Of a stretch of DNA of 64,000 nt, positions 25,634 to 34,757 are shown in pieces. The notes beneath the pieces are model-generated. The model saw only the letters and a list, made by a program, of their open reading frames with translations. It ran no database searches and was not told the DNA's origin. This DNA comes from Acrocarpospora catenulata (GTDB lineage Bacteria; Actinomycetota; Actinomycetes; Streptosporangiales; Streptosporangiaceae), in assembly GCF_018476525.1 (NCBI RefSeq), contig NZ_JAHCST010000012.1:124001-188000 (forward strand), in the 5' to 3' direction. How positions within the stretch are numbered: the stretch's first letter is position 1; each line of letters begins with the position of its first letter. The translations under genes and the position numbers were made by a program.

Positions 25634-27199
25634 TCACCCCTCCTCCACCGGGATCAGGTCCGGACCCACGATGTGTCCCTGGTGCGGCTCGGGCGCGGCC
25701 TGGTCGTGCAGGAAGTGCCCGGCGTACCAGACCACGATGTTGGCGCCGTAGATGTTCTCGTCGTTCAGGAACTTGTTGAGGTGGGCGCGGGAGTCGGCGG
25801 GCCGGCCCATGCGGCCGCCGTCGTGCAGCTCGCCGGGATGGTGGCGCAGGAACCAGGCGTCGGCCACGCCGTGGGCGTCGGCGCTGTCGTCGTGCTCGCC
25901 GGGCCAGATCTGGTAGCCGCGCCGGGTGTGCTTGTCCAGCACCTGCCAGCCCTTGACGTTGCCGCGCCGCCGCCGCGAGGTCTCCCGGGTGATCGGCACG
26001 GTCTCGGTCACGATGCCGCCGCCGTCCTGCAGCTGCTCGACGGTGTCGGCGGCGGCGCCGTCGATGTCGAAGTCCAGCCGCCAGTACGCGTGGTGGCGGT
26101 GCCGGTTGCAGGTCATCGGGTCCTTGGTGCCGGCGAACCCGAACCGGGGCCGGATGGTGCCGTCGTCGCCGAGCCGCCAGTCCGACATGTACCGGTACCA
26201 GCCGGCCTGCAGCTCGCTGACGATGCGCAGCTCCTGGCCGTCGTGGTGGAGGGCCACGCCCTGGAAGTTGCCGCGGTCGTCGTCGGGGCGCTCCAGGATG
26301 GTCTGCGGCGGGGCCGTGCACAGCCGCCACCCCCAGCCGACCGGGTCGGTGCCGGTGGCCCGGAACACCGTCTCCTCGTTGGCCCAGTCCCGGAAGTTGG
26401 TCTGGCCGTCGGCGTACAGGACGTTGAGGACCGGCATGTGGGCCTGGCGCAGCACCAGCCGCCCCCGGTAGCGCACCTGCAGCAGTTCCACCCCCGCCCC
26501 GTCCGGGCGCGGCTGGGAGGCGCGCGGCCGGACCACGATCAGGTTCCACAGCTCCACCCCGTCCCGGACCACCCGCACCCGCACCTGGTCGGGCCCGCCC
26601 CGGTCGGTCAGCGCCCCCACGCCCACCGGCAGGTGCTTCTCGCAGTCGTCGTCGGTCGGATCGGCCACCCCGCCCGGGTGCCAGTCCACCTCGTGCGCGG
26701 CCAGGTCGACGGCCACGATGCGGTGGCGCGGCCCGCCCGCCGGGTCGTAGATGCCCAGCGTGGGGCGGCGCACCCGGCTGCCGTCGGGGCGTTCCAGGTC
26801 GGCCAGCGGCGGCATCGGCTGGTAGACCACCACCTCCGGGCCGGCCGGGAAGCCCGGGTCGGCGCGCAGGATGTCGGCGGCCGCGGCCAGCTCGTGCGGC
26901 TCCGGGCGTGGCCGCAGCCCGCTGGGCCGCACCTGGACCTCCTCCTGGGGCCTCTCCAGCGAGCCGTCCAGGGTGCCGCGCAGCTCCACGGCGCGGTTGC
27001 CGCGCGGGTCGAACACGTGCGCCACGAACGGCGCCCCCGGCCCCGGCTCGTGGCCCAGCGCGACCGCGTCGTGGACGATCAGCTCCTCGGTCTGCTCCAG
27101 ATGCGCCGCCACCGCCGGGTGCGCGCGGGCCACCTCCCGTACCGCCTCGGCCTTCAGCCCCGGCCGTGCCACCGGTTCCAGAATCACCCGTAACGCCAT
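25634..27199 (-). CDS. Copper amine oxidase-like protein with altered cofactor motif
   Basis: The 521-residue protein aligns by pattern to the catalytic C-terminal domain of copper amine oxidases: VVRDGVELWNLIVVRPR, LVLRQAHMPVLNVLY, the copper-ligand region NRHRHHAYWRLDFDIDG and NIVVWYAGHFLHD. It lacks most of the small N-terminal domains of full enzymes (640-700 residues). At the position of the topaquinone motif N-Y-(D/E)-(Y/N) it reads WYRY, so the tyrosine is kept but its invariant Asn is not. It may be a non-enzymatic or differently acting relative. The opposite-strand recD2 gene starts 127 bp away. Confidence 0.78.
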   Translation of the reverse strand: MALRVILEPVARPGLKAEAVREVARAHPAVAAHLEQTEELIVHDAVALGHEPGPGAPFVAHVFDPRGNRAVELRGTLDGSLERPQEEVQVRPSGLRPRPEPHELAAAADILRADPGFPAGPEVVVYQPMPPLADLERPDGSRVRRPTLGIYDPAGGPRHRIVAVDLAAHEVDWHPGGVADPTDDDCEKHLPVGVGALTDRGGPDQVRVRVVRDGVELWNLIVVRPRASQPRPDGAGVELLQVRYRGRLVLRQAHMPVLNVLYADGQTNFRDWANEETVFRATGTDPVGWGWRLCTAPPQTILERPDDDRGNFQGVALHHDGQELRIVSELQAGWYRYMSDWRLGDDGTIRPRFGFAGTKDPMTCNRHRHHAYWRLDFDIDGAAADTVEQLQDGGGIVTETVPITRETSRRRRGNVKGWQVLDKHTRRGYQIWPGEHDDSADAHGVADAWFLRHHPGELHDGGRMGRPADSRAHLNKFLNDENIYGANIVVWYAGHFLHDQAAPEPHQGHIVGPDLIPVEEG

Positions 27200-27325
27200 G
27201 ATCGGCCCTCCCGTATGCCGTCGCCTTTTTCACGCCAAAGGACTCGTACACCAAAGCCCTCCGGTACGGCTATGGCCTCAGCCCGCCGGTGGTCTAGTCT
27301 CACCCGCGGGGAGGTGAGCGAGCGT

Positions 27326-29509
27326 GTGAACGGCGCGACGTTAGAGGCAGTTCTGGAGCGCGTGACCTTCGCCAACGAGGAGACCGGCTACACCATCGCC
27401 CGGGTGGCCGTCGAACGCTCCGGCGGCGAACTGCTCACCGTGGTCGGCCCGCTGCTGGGCGCCCAGCCGGGGGAGTCTCTGCGCCTGACCGGCCGCTGGA
27501 CCTCCCACCCCAGGTACGGCCGCCAGTTCGAGGTCTGGTCCTACACCACCGTGCTGCCGGCCACCGTCCAGGGCATCCAGCGCTACCTCGGCTCCGGCCT
27601 GATCAAGGGCATCGGCCCGAAGATGGCCGAGCGCATCGTCGGCCACTTCGGCGCCGACACCCTGCGCGTCATCGAGGAGGAACCCGCCCGCCTCACCGAG
27701 GTGCCCGGCCTGGGCCCCAAACGCACCAAGATGATCGGCGCCGCCTGGGAGGAACAGAAGATCATCAAAGAGGTGATGATCTTCCTGCAGGGCGTGGGCG
27801 TGTCCACCTCCATCGCCGTGCGCATCTTCAAGCAGTACGGCGAGGACTCCATCACCGTGGTGCGCGGCGAACCCTACCGGCTGGCCGACGAGGTGTGGGG
27901 GATCGGCTTCAAGACCGCCGACACCATCGCCCAGGCCGTCGGCATCGCCCCCGACAGCCCCCAGCGCGTCAAGGCCGGCCTGCGCTACACCCTCTCCCAG
28001 GCCGCCGACGACGGCCACTGCTACCTGCCCGCCCCCAACCTGGTCGGCGACGCCGTCAAGATCCTGGAGGTGCCCGCCGAACTGGTGGCCGCCTGCCTGG
28101 AGGAGCTCGCCGAAGCCGAGGGCGTGATCCGCGAGCAGGTCCCGGCCGGCGACTCCAGCGTCCCGGCGATCTACCTGGTGCCCTTCCACCGCGCCGAGCT
28201 GTCGCTGTCGGGCACGCTGCGCGGCCTGCTGGCCGCCCCCGGCGACCGGCTGCGCGCCTTCGCCGACGTCGACTGGGCGGCGGCCCGCACCTGGCTGGCC
28301 GCCCGCACCGGCGCCGACCTGGCCCCCGAGCAGGACCAGGCGGTACGGCTGGCGCTCACCGAGAAGGTCGCCGTGCTCACCGGCGGCCCCGGCTGCGGCA
28401 AGAGCTTCACCGTGCGCTCCATCGTGGAACTGGCCCGCGCCAAACGCGCCAAGGTCATCCTGGCCGCCCCCACCGGCCGGGCCGCCAAGCGCCTGGCCGA
28501 GCTGACCGGCCACCCGGCGGCCACCGTGCACCGGCTGCTGCAGCTGCGCCCCGGCGGGGAGGCCACCTTCGACCGCGACAACCCGCTGGACGCCGACCTG
28601 GTCGTGGTCGACGAGGCCTCCATGCTGGACCTGCTGCTGGCCAACAAGCTGGTCAAGGCGGTGGCCCCCGGCGCCCACCTGCTGCTGGTGGGCGACGTCG
28701 ACCAGCTGCCCTCGGTCGGCGCCGGGGAGGTGCTGCGCGACCTTTTGGCCGCCCCCGCCATCCCCCGGGTGCGGCTGACCCAGATCTTCCGGCAGGCCGC
28801 CAAGTCCGGCGTCGTGGTCAACGCCCACCGCGTCAACTCCGGCCAGTCCCCGCTGGTGCGCGACTTCCCCGACTTCTTCCTGTTCCCCTGCGAGGAGCCC
28901 GAGCAGATCGCCGCCCTGACCGTGGACGTGGCCGCCCGCCGCATCCCCGCCCGCTTCGGGCTGGACGCGCGCCGCGACGTACAGGTGCTGGCCCCCATGC
29001 ACCGCGGCGCCGCCGGGGCCGGGGCGCTGAACGCCGCCCTGCAGGAGGCGCTCACCCCCGGCCGGGAGGACCTGCCGGAACGCCGCCAGGGCGGCCGGGT
29101 CTTCCGGATCGGCGACAAGGTCACCCAGCTGCGCAACAACTACGACAAGGGCGCCGCCGGGGTGTTCAACGGCACCGTCGGGGTGATCACCGGCCTGGCC
29201 CCCGAGGAGTCCCGGCTGACCGTGCGCACAGACGAGGACGAGAGCGTCGACTACGCCTTCGACGAGCTGGACGAGCTGGCCCACGCCTACGCGGTCTCCA
29301 TCCACCGCTCCCAGGGCAGCGAGTACCCGGCCGTGGTGATCCCGCTGTCCACCGGCGCCTGGATGATGCTCCAGCGCAACCTGCTCTACACCGCCATCAC
29401 CCGCGCGCGGAAACTGGTGGTTCTGGTGGGCTCGCGGCGGGCCCTGGCCCAGGCGGTGCGCACCCGCGGCGCCGGCCGCCGCCACACCGGCCTCACCCAC
29501 CGCCTCTAA
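27326..29509 (+). CDS. recD2: RecD2-type ATP-dependent DNA helicase
   Basis: The protein (727 residues from the GTG at 27326) has an OB-like start (LEAVLERVTFANEETGYTIARV), tandem helix-hairpin-helix motifs (GIGPKMAERIVGHFG, VPGLGPKRTKMIG), Walker A LTGGPGCGKSFT, Walker B VVVDEASMLD, and the C-terminal UvrD-like motif AVSIHRSQGSEYPAVVIPL. This is the RecBC-independent RecD2 family, a 5'-3' helicase in repair. I chose GTG 27326 because GGGGAGG sits 11 bases upstream and the conserved domain starts three residues later; an in-frame ATG further upstream is possible but lacks a ribosome site. Confidence 0.9.
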   Translation: MNGATLEAVLERVTFANEETGYTIARVAVERSGGELLTVVGPLLGAQPGESLRLTGRWTSHPRYGRQFEVWSYTTVLPATVQGIQRYLGSGLIKGIGPKMAERIVGHFGADTLRVIEEEPARLTEVPGLGPKRTKMIGAAWEEQKIIKEVMIFLQGVGVSTSIAVRIFKQYGEDSITVVRGEPYRLADEVWGIGFKTADTIAQAVGIAPDSPQRVKAGLRYTLSQAADDGHCYLPAPNLVGDAVKILEVPAELVAACLEELAEAEGVIREQVPAGDSSVPAIYLVPFHRAELSLSGTLRGLLAAPGDRLRAFADVDWAAARTWLAARTGADLAPEQDQAVRLALTEKVAVLTGGPGCGKSFTVRSIVELARAKRAKVILAAPTGRAAKRLAELTGHPAATVHRLLQLRPGGEATFDRDNPLDADLVVVDEASMLDLLLANKLVKAVAPGAHLLLVGDVDQLPSVGAGEVLRDLLAAPAIPRVRLTQIFRQAAKSGVVVNAHRVNSGQSPLVRDFPDFFLFPCEEPEQIAALTVDVAARRIPARFGLDARRDVQVLAPMHRGAAGAGALNAALQEALTPGREDLPERRQGGRVFRIGDKVTQLRNNYDKGAAGVFNGTVGVITGLAPEESRLTVRTDEDESVDYAFDELDELAHAYAVSIHRSQGSEYPAVVIPLSTGAWMMLQRNLLYTAITRARKLVVLVGSRRALAQAVRTRGAGRRHTGLTHRL

Positions 29510-29713
29510 CTGCCCCTTTTGCCACCTTTTGCCGGATTTTTCCCGACTTTGCACGTGGAATAAAAAATGCTGACCCGGACCTTACACTTCACAGGACCGG
29601 TTTGACCCATTTTCGCTACCAAAATGTGAGCTATCTCTCCAGAAAGATGCGGACACATCCGGCCGACCCTAATAGTGTCTTTGGACGGACTTTGCCACCG
29701 TGGGGGAGAGGTT

Positions 29714-30919
29714 GTGCTGAACCGCAAGACGGGCGTCGCCCTGCCGGCCGTCGCCATCGCCGTGACCATGACCATCCTGGTCTCCGCCTGCTCGGGCGGC
29801 AGCGGGCAGCAACCACGCACCCCGCTCGGCGGCACCGCGGCAGCCGAGCAGCCCATCCCGGCCCCCACCATCAAGATCGCCCCCGCTGAGGGCACCCGCC
29901 GCGTCCGCCCCGACCGCAACGTCGTCGTGGTCGCCGACGGCGGCGCCCTGGACGAGGTCGTCGTCGAATCCGCCGGCGAACCCGTCGACGGCGACTTCGA
30001 CCCCACCCGCACCCGCTGGACCTCCAAGCGGCCCCTCAAGCCCTCCAGCACCTACACCGTCTCGGCCAAGGCCACCGGCGAAGGCGGCCCCACCACCGCC
30101 ACCAGCGAGTTCACCACCCTCAAGCCCAAGTACGAACTCGCCGTCGCCGACGTCACCCCCGGCATCAAGGGCGAAACCGTCGGCGTCGGCATGCCGATCA
30201 TGGTCACCTTCAACCAGGCCGTCACCAACAAGGCCGCCGTCGAGGCCGTACTCAAGGTCGAAGCGGAAAAGCCCGTCGACGGCGCCTGGCGCTGGATCAG
30301 CGACCGCCTGGTCATCTACCGGCCCGCCAAATTCTGGCCCGCCCACCAGAAGGTCACCCTCACCGCCGACCTGGCCGGCGTCCGCGGCGGCGCCGACATG
30401 TACGGGATCGAACCCTTCACCCACACCATCAAAATCGGCGCCCGCATGGTCAGCCAGGTGAACACCCGCACCCACATGATGATCGTCAAGAAGGACGGCA
30501 AAGTCGTCCAGAGCATGAAGATCAGCGCCGGCAAGGCCACCACCCGCGAATACACCACCACCAGCGGCGTCCACCTGACCATGTCCCGGCACAACCCCGA
30601 GATCATGATCTCCCCCGGCAAGAAGGAAGGCGACCCCGGCTACTACAAGGAAGTCGTCAACCACGCCGTCCGCATCTCCAACAGCGGCGAGTACGTCCAC
30701 AGCGCACCCTGGTCGGTCGGCTCCCAGGGCCGCGCCAACGTCAGCCACGGCTGCATCAACGCCCACCCCACCCAGGCCAAATGGTTCTACGACAACTTCC
30801 AGCGCGGCGACGTCGTCACCATCACCGGCACCGACCGGCCCCTGGAATGGAACAACGGCTGGGGCTTCTGGCAGATGTCCTTCAGCAAGTGGAAGAGCGG
30901 CAGCGCCCTGGAATCCTGA
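29714..30919 (+). CDS. L,D-transpeptidase lipoprotein (LdtMt2-like)
   Basis: The 401-residue lipoprotein has a signal peptide with lipobox VSAC, two Ig-like domains (about 50-135 and 140-240, the second with VGMPIMVTFNQAV and WRWISDRLVIYRP), and a C-terminal YkuD catalytic domain with VHSAPWSVGSQGRANVSHGCINA. The His and the Cys of SHGCIN are the catalytic pair. Such enzymes make 3-3 cross-links in peptidoglycan outside the membrane and resist most penicillins. The GTG start at 29714 has GGGGGAGAG upstream. A strong terminator follows. Confidence 0.93.
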   Translation: MLNRKTGVALPAVAIAVTMTILVSACSGGSGQQPRTPLGGTAAAEQPIPAPTIKIAPAEGTRRVRPDRNVVVVADGGALDEVVVESAGEPVDGDFDPTRTRWTSKRPLKPSSTYTVSAKATGEGGPTTATSEFTTLKPKYELAVADVTPGIKGETVGVGMPIMVTFNQAVTNKAAVEAVLKVEAEKPVDGAWRWISDRLVIYRPAKFWPAHQKVTLTADLAGVRGGADMYGIEPFTHTIKIGARMVSQVNTRTHMMIVKKDGKVVQSMKISAGKATTREYTTTSGVHLTMSRHNPEIMISPGKKEGDPGYYKEVVNHAVRISNSGEYVHSAPWSVGSQGRANVSHGCINAHPTQAKWFYDNFQRGDVVTITGTDRPLEWNNGWGFWQMSFSKWKSGSALES

Positions 30920-30940
30920 ACCGGGATCCTGAACCACCCC

Positions 30941-30965
30941 GGCGCCCCGGACACGCCGGGGCGCC
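30941..30965. terminator. 10-bp GC hairpin, bidirectional
   Basis: GGCGCCCCGG (30941-30950), loop ACACG, CCGGGGCGCC (30956-30965) lies between the convergent transpeptidase and small membrane-protein genes, 3 bp from the latter's stop. Confidence 0.75.
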
Positions 30966-30968
30966 CGC

Positions 30969-31148
30969 TCAGTGAATCCCCAGGCGCATCAGCAGGAACG
31001 CACCCACGAACTTCACCAGCACCAAGCCGACCACGACCACGAACACGATCAACGCGGGCTTGTGCTCGAAATGCTTGCCCTCCTTGAGCGGCGGCCGCTT
31101 GGCCACCCGCTCGGCAATCCGCTCCTCAATGGGCTTGCGTCTCAACAT
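30969..31148 (-). CDS. 59-residue single-pass membrane protein
   Basis: From the ATG at 31148 the product reads LRRKPIEERIAERVAKRPP, a basic amphipathic cytoplasmic part, then EHKPALIVFVVVVGLVLVKFVGAFLLMRLGIH, one long transmembrane helix. Strong GC3 bias and its own terminator support it. Upstream in-frame starts would add a sequence without homologue-like character. Function unknown. Confidence 0.65.
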   Translation of the reverse strand: MLRRKPIEERIAERVAKRPPLKEGKHFEHKPALIVFVVVVGLVLVKFVGAFLLMRLGIH

Positions 31149-31210
31149 GCCACCAACGGTACCCCCCGCAAAGATCGCCCCCTCACCCGGTGCGCCCGCA
31201 CCACAATGGT

Positions 31211-31280
31211 GATGAAACGTCCACCGCCACCCCCGGGCCGGGACGAGCCCGGCACCTGCCCGCACCTCGGACGTTTCATC
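31211..31280. repeat. Perfect 12-bp inverted repeat in a divergent intergenic region
   Basis: GATGAAACGTCC (31211-31222) is inverted as GGACGTTTCATC (31269-31280) with 46 bp between, and a GCCGGG/CCCGGC stem sits inside the loop. It lies between the small membrane-protein gene (leftward) and the DUF2243-CtaG operon (rightward). It could be a two-site operator or a structured leader. Confidence 0.5.
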
Positions 31281-31444
31281 GCGACGCCTAACCGTCCGGT
31301 CACCACCCCGTAAACACTGACCATGGCGCCCACGCGCCCGCCCGGTGCCGCCGCCACGCCCCTCCTATGCTCGCGACCGTACGCGCCAGGGGGCCGCGAC
31401 AGGGGTGAGACGGGAAGGAACGGCCGCGTAACGCGGAAACAGCA

Positions 31445-31999
31445 ATGGAACCAGAACACTCCGCGGCCGAACCGGCCCGCTGGATCACACTGCCCGGCGT
31501 CATCCTGGGCGTCGGGCTGGGCGGGTTCGTCGACGGCATCATGCTCCACCAGGTCCTGCAGTGGCACCACATGCTCTCCAGCACCGACCACGACAACATC
31601 GGCGTGAAGTACTACCCGGTCGACACCGTCCCCGGCCTCCAGATGAACACGCTCTGGGACGGCCTCTTCCACGTCTTCACCTGGCTGGCGGTGCTGGTGG
31701 GCCTGGCCCTGCTGTACTCGCGCTTCACCACCTCACGCGGCCGGATCTGGAGATCACGGGCACTGTGGGGCGCCGTCCTGGCCGGCTGGGGCCTGTTCAA
31801 CCTCGTCGAAGGCGTCATCGACCACCACCTCCTGGCCATCCACCACGTACGGACCGGCCCCGGCCAGCTCTGGTGGGACATCGGCTTCCTGATCCTGGGC
31901 GCGGTCCTGCTCGTCGGCGGCTGGCTCATCCACCGCAGCGCACCCGCCCTGGACCTGTGCCGCGACCACCTGCCCCGCCACCGCCGGACCACCCGATGA
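31445..31999 (+). CDS. DUF2243 membrane protein
   Basis: The 184-residue protein has four transmembrane helices and the DUF2243 signature GGFVDGIMLHQVLQWHHMLS, then NTLWDGLFHVFTWLAVL and NLVEGVIDHHLLAIHHVR. The many conserved His residues (LHQVLQWHH, DHHLLAIHH) suggest metal or haem binding. Its stop overlaps the start of a CtaG-like gene, the usual pairing in actinobacteria, so it may take part in copper handling or oxidase assembly. Confidence 0.88.
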   Translation: MEPEHSAAEPARWITLPGVILGVGLGGFVDGIMLHQVLQWHHMLSSTDHDNIGVKYYPVDTVPGLQMNTLWDGLFHVFTWLAVLVGLALLYSRFTTSRGRIWRSRALWGAVLAGWGLFNLVEGVIDHHLLAIHHVRTGPGQLWWDIGFLILGAVLLVGGWLIHRSAPALDLCRDHLPRHRRTTR

Positions 32000-32886
32000 C
32001 CGGCCCCTTCCTGACCGGCCCCTTCCTGACCGGCCCCATCCTCGCCGGTCACGATCCGATGATCGGCCACGACCACCACCAGCAGGCCGGCGCGGAACAC
32101 GACTGGGCGCCCCTCGCCGTCCTGGCCATACTCGCCTGCGCCTACCTGTGGCTGGCCGCACGCCGGCGGGCCGAACCCCGGGGCTGGAACACCTGGCGCA
32201 CGGCGAGCTTCACCGGCGGCCTGGCGCTGCTGGCCACCGCACTGACCGGCCCCGTCTCCACACTGGCCACCACCGACTTCCGCGGCCACATGCTCCAGCA
32301 CCTGCTGACCGGCATGCTCGCCCCGCTCGCCCTGGTCCTCGGCACACCCCTCACCCTGCTGCTGCGTTCACTGCCCGCCACCCACGCCCGCCGCCTCACC
32401 CGGCTGCTGCGCAGCCGCGCCTGCCACCTGGCGGCCAACCCGTGGACCGCCCTGACCCTCAGCGTCGGCGGCATGGCCGCCCTCTACTGCACCCCCCTGT
32501 ACCGGTACACCTCCGCCATCCCCGCCACCCACCACCTGGTACACGCGCACTTCCTGCTGTCCGGATACCTGTTCGCATGGGCGATCGCCGGCGCCGACCC
32601 CGCCCCGCGCCGCCCCTCCGTCCCGGCCCGGCTGACCGTCCTCGGCGTGGCGATCGCCGCACACGCCACCCTCGCCCAGCTCATGTACGCCGGACTCGCC
32701 GTGGACGTACCCGCCCCCGCCGACCAGCTCCGCGGCGCCGCCGAACTCATGTACTACGGCGGAGACATCGCCGAACTCCTCCTCGCCCTCGCCCTGATCA
32801 CCACCTGGCGCCCCGCCCACCGGCGGGATCACCACGCTGGGCAAAGGACTCTGGGGTCTGTGAACGACGAGCCCCGACCGCCGTGA
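31996..32886 (+). CDS. ctaG: Cytochrome c oxidase assembly protein, CtaG/Caa3 type
   Basis: The 296-residue membrane protein has about seven helices and the CtaG pattern: DFRGHMLQHLLTGMLAPLALVLGTPLTLLLR, HHLVHAHFLLSGYLFAWAIAG and AELMYYGGDIAELLLALALI. Conserved His residues probably bind copper for delivery to the CuB site. The ATG overlaps the DUF2243 stop (ATGA). Its N-terminus is odd: three 15-bp DNA repeats (31999-32043) code GPFLTGPFLTGPIL before a His-rich DHHQQAGAEHD segment, which may be an extra metal-binding tail. Confidence 0.85.
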   Translation: MTGPFLTGPFLTGPILAGHDPMIGHDHHQQAGAEHDWAPLAVLAILACAYLWLAARRRAEPRGWNTWRTASFTGGLALLATALTGPVSTLATTDFRGHMLQHLLTGMLAPLALVLGTPLTLLLRSLPATHARRLTRLLRSRACHLAANPWTALTLSVGGMAALYCTPLYRYTSAIPATHHLVHAHFLLSGYLFAWAIAGADPAPRRPSVPARLTVLGVAIAAHATLAQLMYAGLAVDVPAPADQLRGAAELMYYGGDIAELLLALALITTWRPAHRRDHHAGQRTLGSVNDEPRPP

Positions 32887-32890
32887 CGTT

Positions 32891-32920
32891 GAGCGGTGGC
32901 AATGATCGACGCCACCGCTC
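32891..32920. terminator. 10-bp hairpin between convergent ctaG and cadD-like genes
   Basis: GAGCGGTGGC (32891-32900), loop AATGATCGAC, GCCACCGCTC (32911-32920); 4 bp after the ctaG stop and 15 bp before the end of the convergent gene. Confidence 0.75.
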
Positions 32921-32935
32921 GGACGCCGCGAACCG

Positions 32936-33532
32936 TTAGAGCCCGAACGTTCCTCCCTCGATGAGGATGAGCAGGCCGATGCCGATCAGGACGACGGGCA
33001 GCAGGATGTGTCCCCATCGGCTGAGCGCCTTGGCGATGGCGGGGCGGGTGGCGAAGTACCGGCCGGCGGCGATCCATACCGCGAGCAGGACCAAAAACAC
33101 GATCACGTAGATGCTCATGCCGGCCGTCCCGGCGGTGGCGAAGACGGGCACGTAGACGCCGATGTTGTCGCCGCCGTTGGCGAAGGTGACCGCGGCGACT
33201 TCAAGGATCCTCGGGCCGCCCTGCGTGGCCCGCCTCTCTTCCTCCGGGTCGTTGCGGTGCCTCCACGCCTGGACGGCGGCTTTGACACCAAGAGCGAAGG
33301 GCAGGAGGCCGAGGTAGGGGATGGCCTCCTCGGGCAGGAAGGTGGCACCGAAAGCGGCGGCTCCCGCGACGGCCAGGATGGCCGCGAATCCGAGGTACTG
33401 GCCGATGGCGATGCGGCGGGTGGTGCCCTCGTGCCCGGCTCCCTGAGCGAAGAACAGAGCCAGCACGAGGATGTCGTCGATGTTGGTGACGGCGAACAGG
33501 CCCGCCGCCTGGCCGATGATGCCGAGGTTCAT
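32936..33532 (-). CDS. CadD-type cadmium resistance transporter (LysE superfamily)
   Basis: The 198-residue protein has five or six helices and the paired motifs TNIDDILVLALFFAQ and FANGGDNIGVYVPVFA, the inverted repeat characteristic of CadD-like transporters. It would export cadmium or another cation across the membrane. It is downstream of a WYL regulator on the same strand with a 105-bp gap; whether that protein controls it is not clear. Confidence 0.88.
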   Translation of the reverse strand: MNLGIIGQAAGLFAVTNIDDILVLALFFAQGAGHEGTTRRIAIGQYLGFAAILAVAGAAAFGATFLPEEAIPYLGLLPFALGVKAAVQAWRHRNDPEEERRATQGGPRILEVAAVTFANGGDNIGVYVPVFATAGTAGMSIYVIVFLVLLAVWIAAGRYFATRPAIAKALSRWGHILLPVVLIGIGLLILIEGGTFGL

Positions 33533-33637
33533 GACCGCACCGCCGTGGCGGGGTCGCGGTGGCGGGCGTGGGGGGACATGTGCATGATCAACCTTCGGGT
33601 GCTTGAACGATCAGGGAGCGTGTGCGGGCCGTCTTAC

Positions 33638-34654
33638 CTACTGGACCGGGGGCGGCGGGGCGGGTGTGTCGGTCGCGGCGTTGGCGTAGCGGCGGGCCAG
33701 GTGGGCGAAGGCGTGTTTGAGCTCGGGCGGGCCGATGACCTCGATGTCGGCGTCGAACCTGCCGATGGTGGCGGCCAGGCCGGGCCAGGACCACGAGCCC
33801 AGGATGAGCCGGCAGCGGTCCGGGCCGAGTTCCTCGACGACGCCGTCGCGGGTGTAGCGGGACACGGCGGCGGCCGGGAGGTCGAGGATCACCTCGCCAC
33901 GGCAGGGCCAGCCGCCAGAGCCGTCCGAGCCGTCGAAGCCGCGGAACCTGGCGGCCACGAAAGCGGCCACCTCACCTCCGGGCAACTCGCGCGGGGTGAA
34001 GCGGGGCCCGGTAGGCGTACGCGGGGTGATCCGATCGGCGCGGAAGGTGCGCCAGTCCTCCCGGTCGAGATCCCAGGCGACCAGATACCAGCGCCCACCC
34101 CAGGTGACCAGGTGATGGGGCTGTACCCGGCGCGGCGGGACCGGCACCCCGTTCTCCGGCGGGGACGCGGGAGAGTAGTCGAAACGCAGCACCTCGCGGG
34201 CGTGGACGGCGGCGCCGAGCGCCGTGAGCACGCCGCTGTCCACCTGTGCGACCGGTCCGATCGCGGGCCGCTCCACGGCGGTGACCTGGATGGTGTCGAT
34301 CCGCCGACGCAACCGGGCCGGCATCACCTGCCGGACGGTGTTCAACGCGCGCGCCGCGGCCTCCTCGATACCGGCACCCGAGGTGGCGGCGATCTGCAAC
34401 GCGATGGCCAGAGCCACCGCCTGCTCGTCGTCGAACAGCAGCGGAGGCAGCTGCGCGCCGGCATCGAGCCGGTACCCGCCATCGGGGCCCTTGATCGCCA
34501 CGACCGGGTAGCCGAGCTCGCGCAGGCGGTCGACATCACGGCGCACGGTGCGCGGACTGATGCCCAGCCGCTCGGCCAGCAGCGCCCCCGGCCAGTCCCG
34601 GCGCGCCTGCAGCAGCGAGAGCAACGACAGCAACCGCGCTGAAGTCTTCTGCAC
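33638..34654 (-). CDS. WYL-domain transcriptional regulator (YafY/PafC-like)
   Basis: The 338-residue protein has an N-terminal DeoR-type winged helix (SARLLSLLSLLQARRDWPGALLAERLGISPRTVRRDVDRL), the YPVVAIKGPDGGYRL link, and a WYL domain with RVQPHHLVTWGGRWYLVAWDLDREDWRTFRADRI. WYL domains sense nucleic acid or nucleotide ligands. It is divergent from a VOC-AlkZ pair with 103 bp between, the usual setting for these regulators next to a VOC or DinB-like gene. Confidence 0.9.
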   Translation of the reverse strand: MQKTSARLLSLLSLLQARRDWPGALLAERLGISPRTVRRDVDRLRELGYPVVAIKGPDGGYRLDAGAQLPPLLFDDEQAVALAIALQIAATSGAGIEEAAARALNTVRQVMPARLRRRIDTIQVTAVERPAIGPVAQVDSGVLTALGAAVHAREVLRFDYSPASPPENGVPVPPRRVQPHHLVTWGGRWYLVAWDLDREDWRTFRADRITPRTPTGPRFTPRELPGGEVAAFVAARFRGFDGSDGSGGWPCRGEVILDLPAAAVSRYTRDGVVEELGPDRCRLILGSWSWPGLAATIGRFDADIEVIGPPELKHAFAHLARRYANAATDTPAPPPPVQ

Positions 34655-34673
34655 GAACCCATTATCGGCCGAG

Positions 34674-34696
34674 AAGCGGACATAACCTGGCCGCTT
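34674..34696. promoter_or_regulatory. Possible WYL-regulator operator
   Basis: AAGCGG (34674-34679) and CCGCTT (34691-34696) form an inverted repeat with an 11-bp spacer close to the regulator start in the divergent region. Symmetry and position only. Confidence 0.3.
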
Positions 34697-34757
34697 CCCC
34701 TGCGACTGTGGTCACCGAGCAAGCCCAAACGATCAATCGGCGAACAAGGAACCCATC

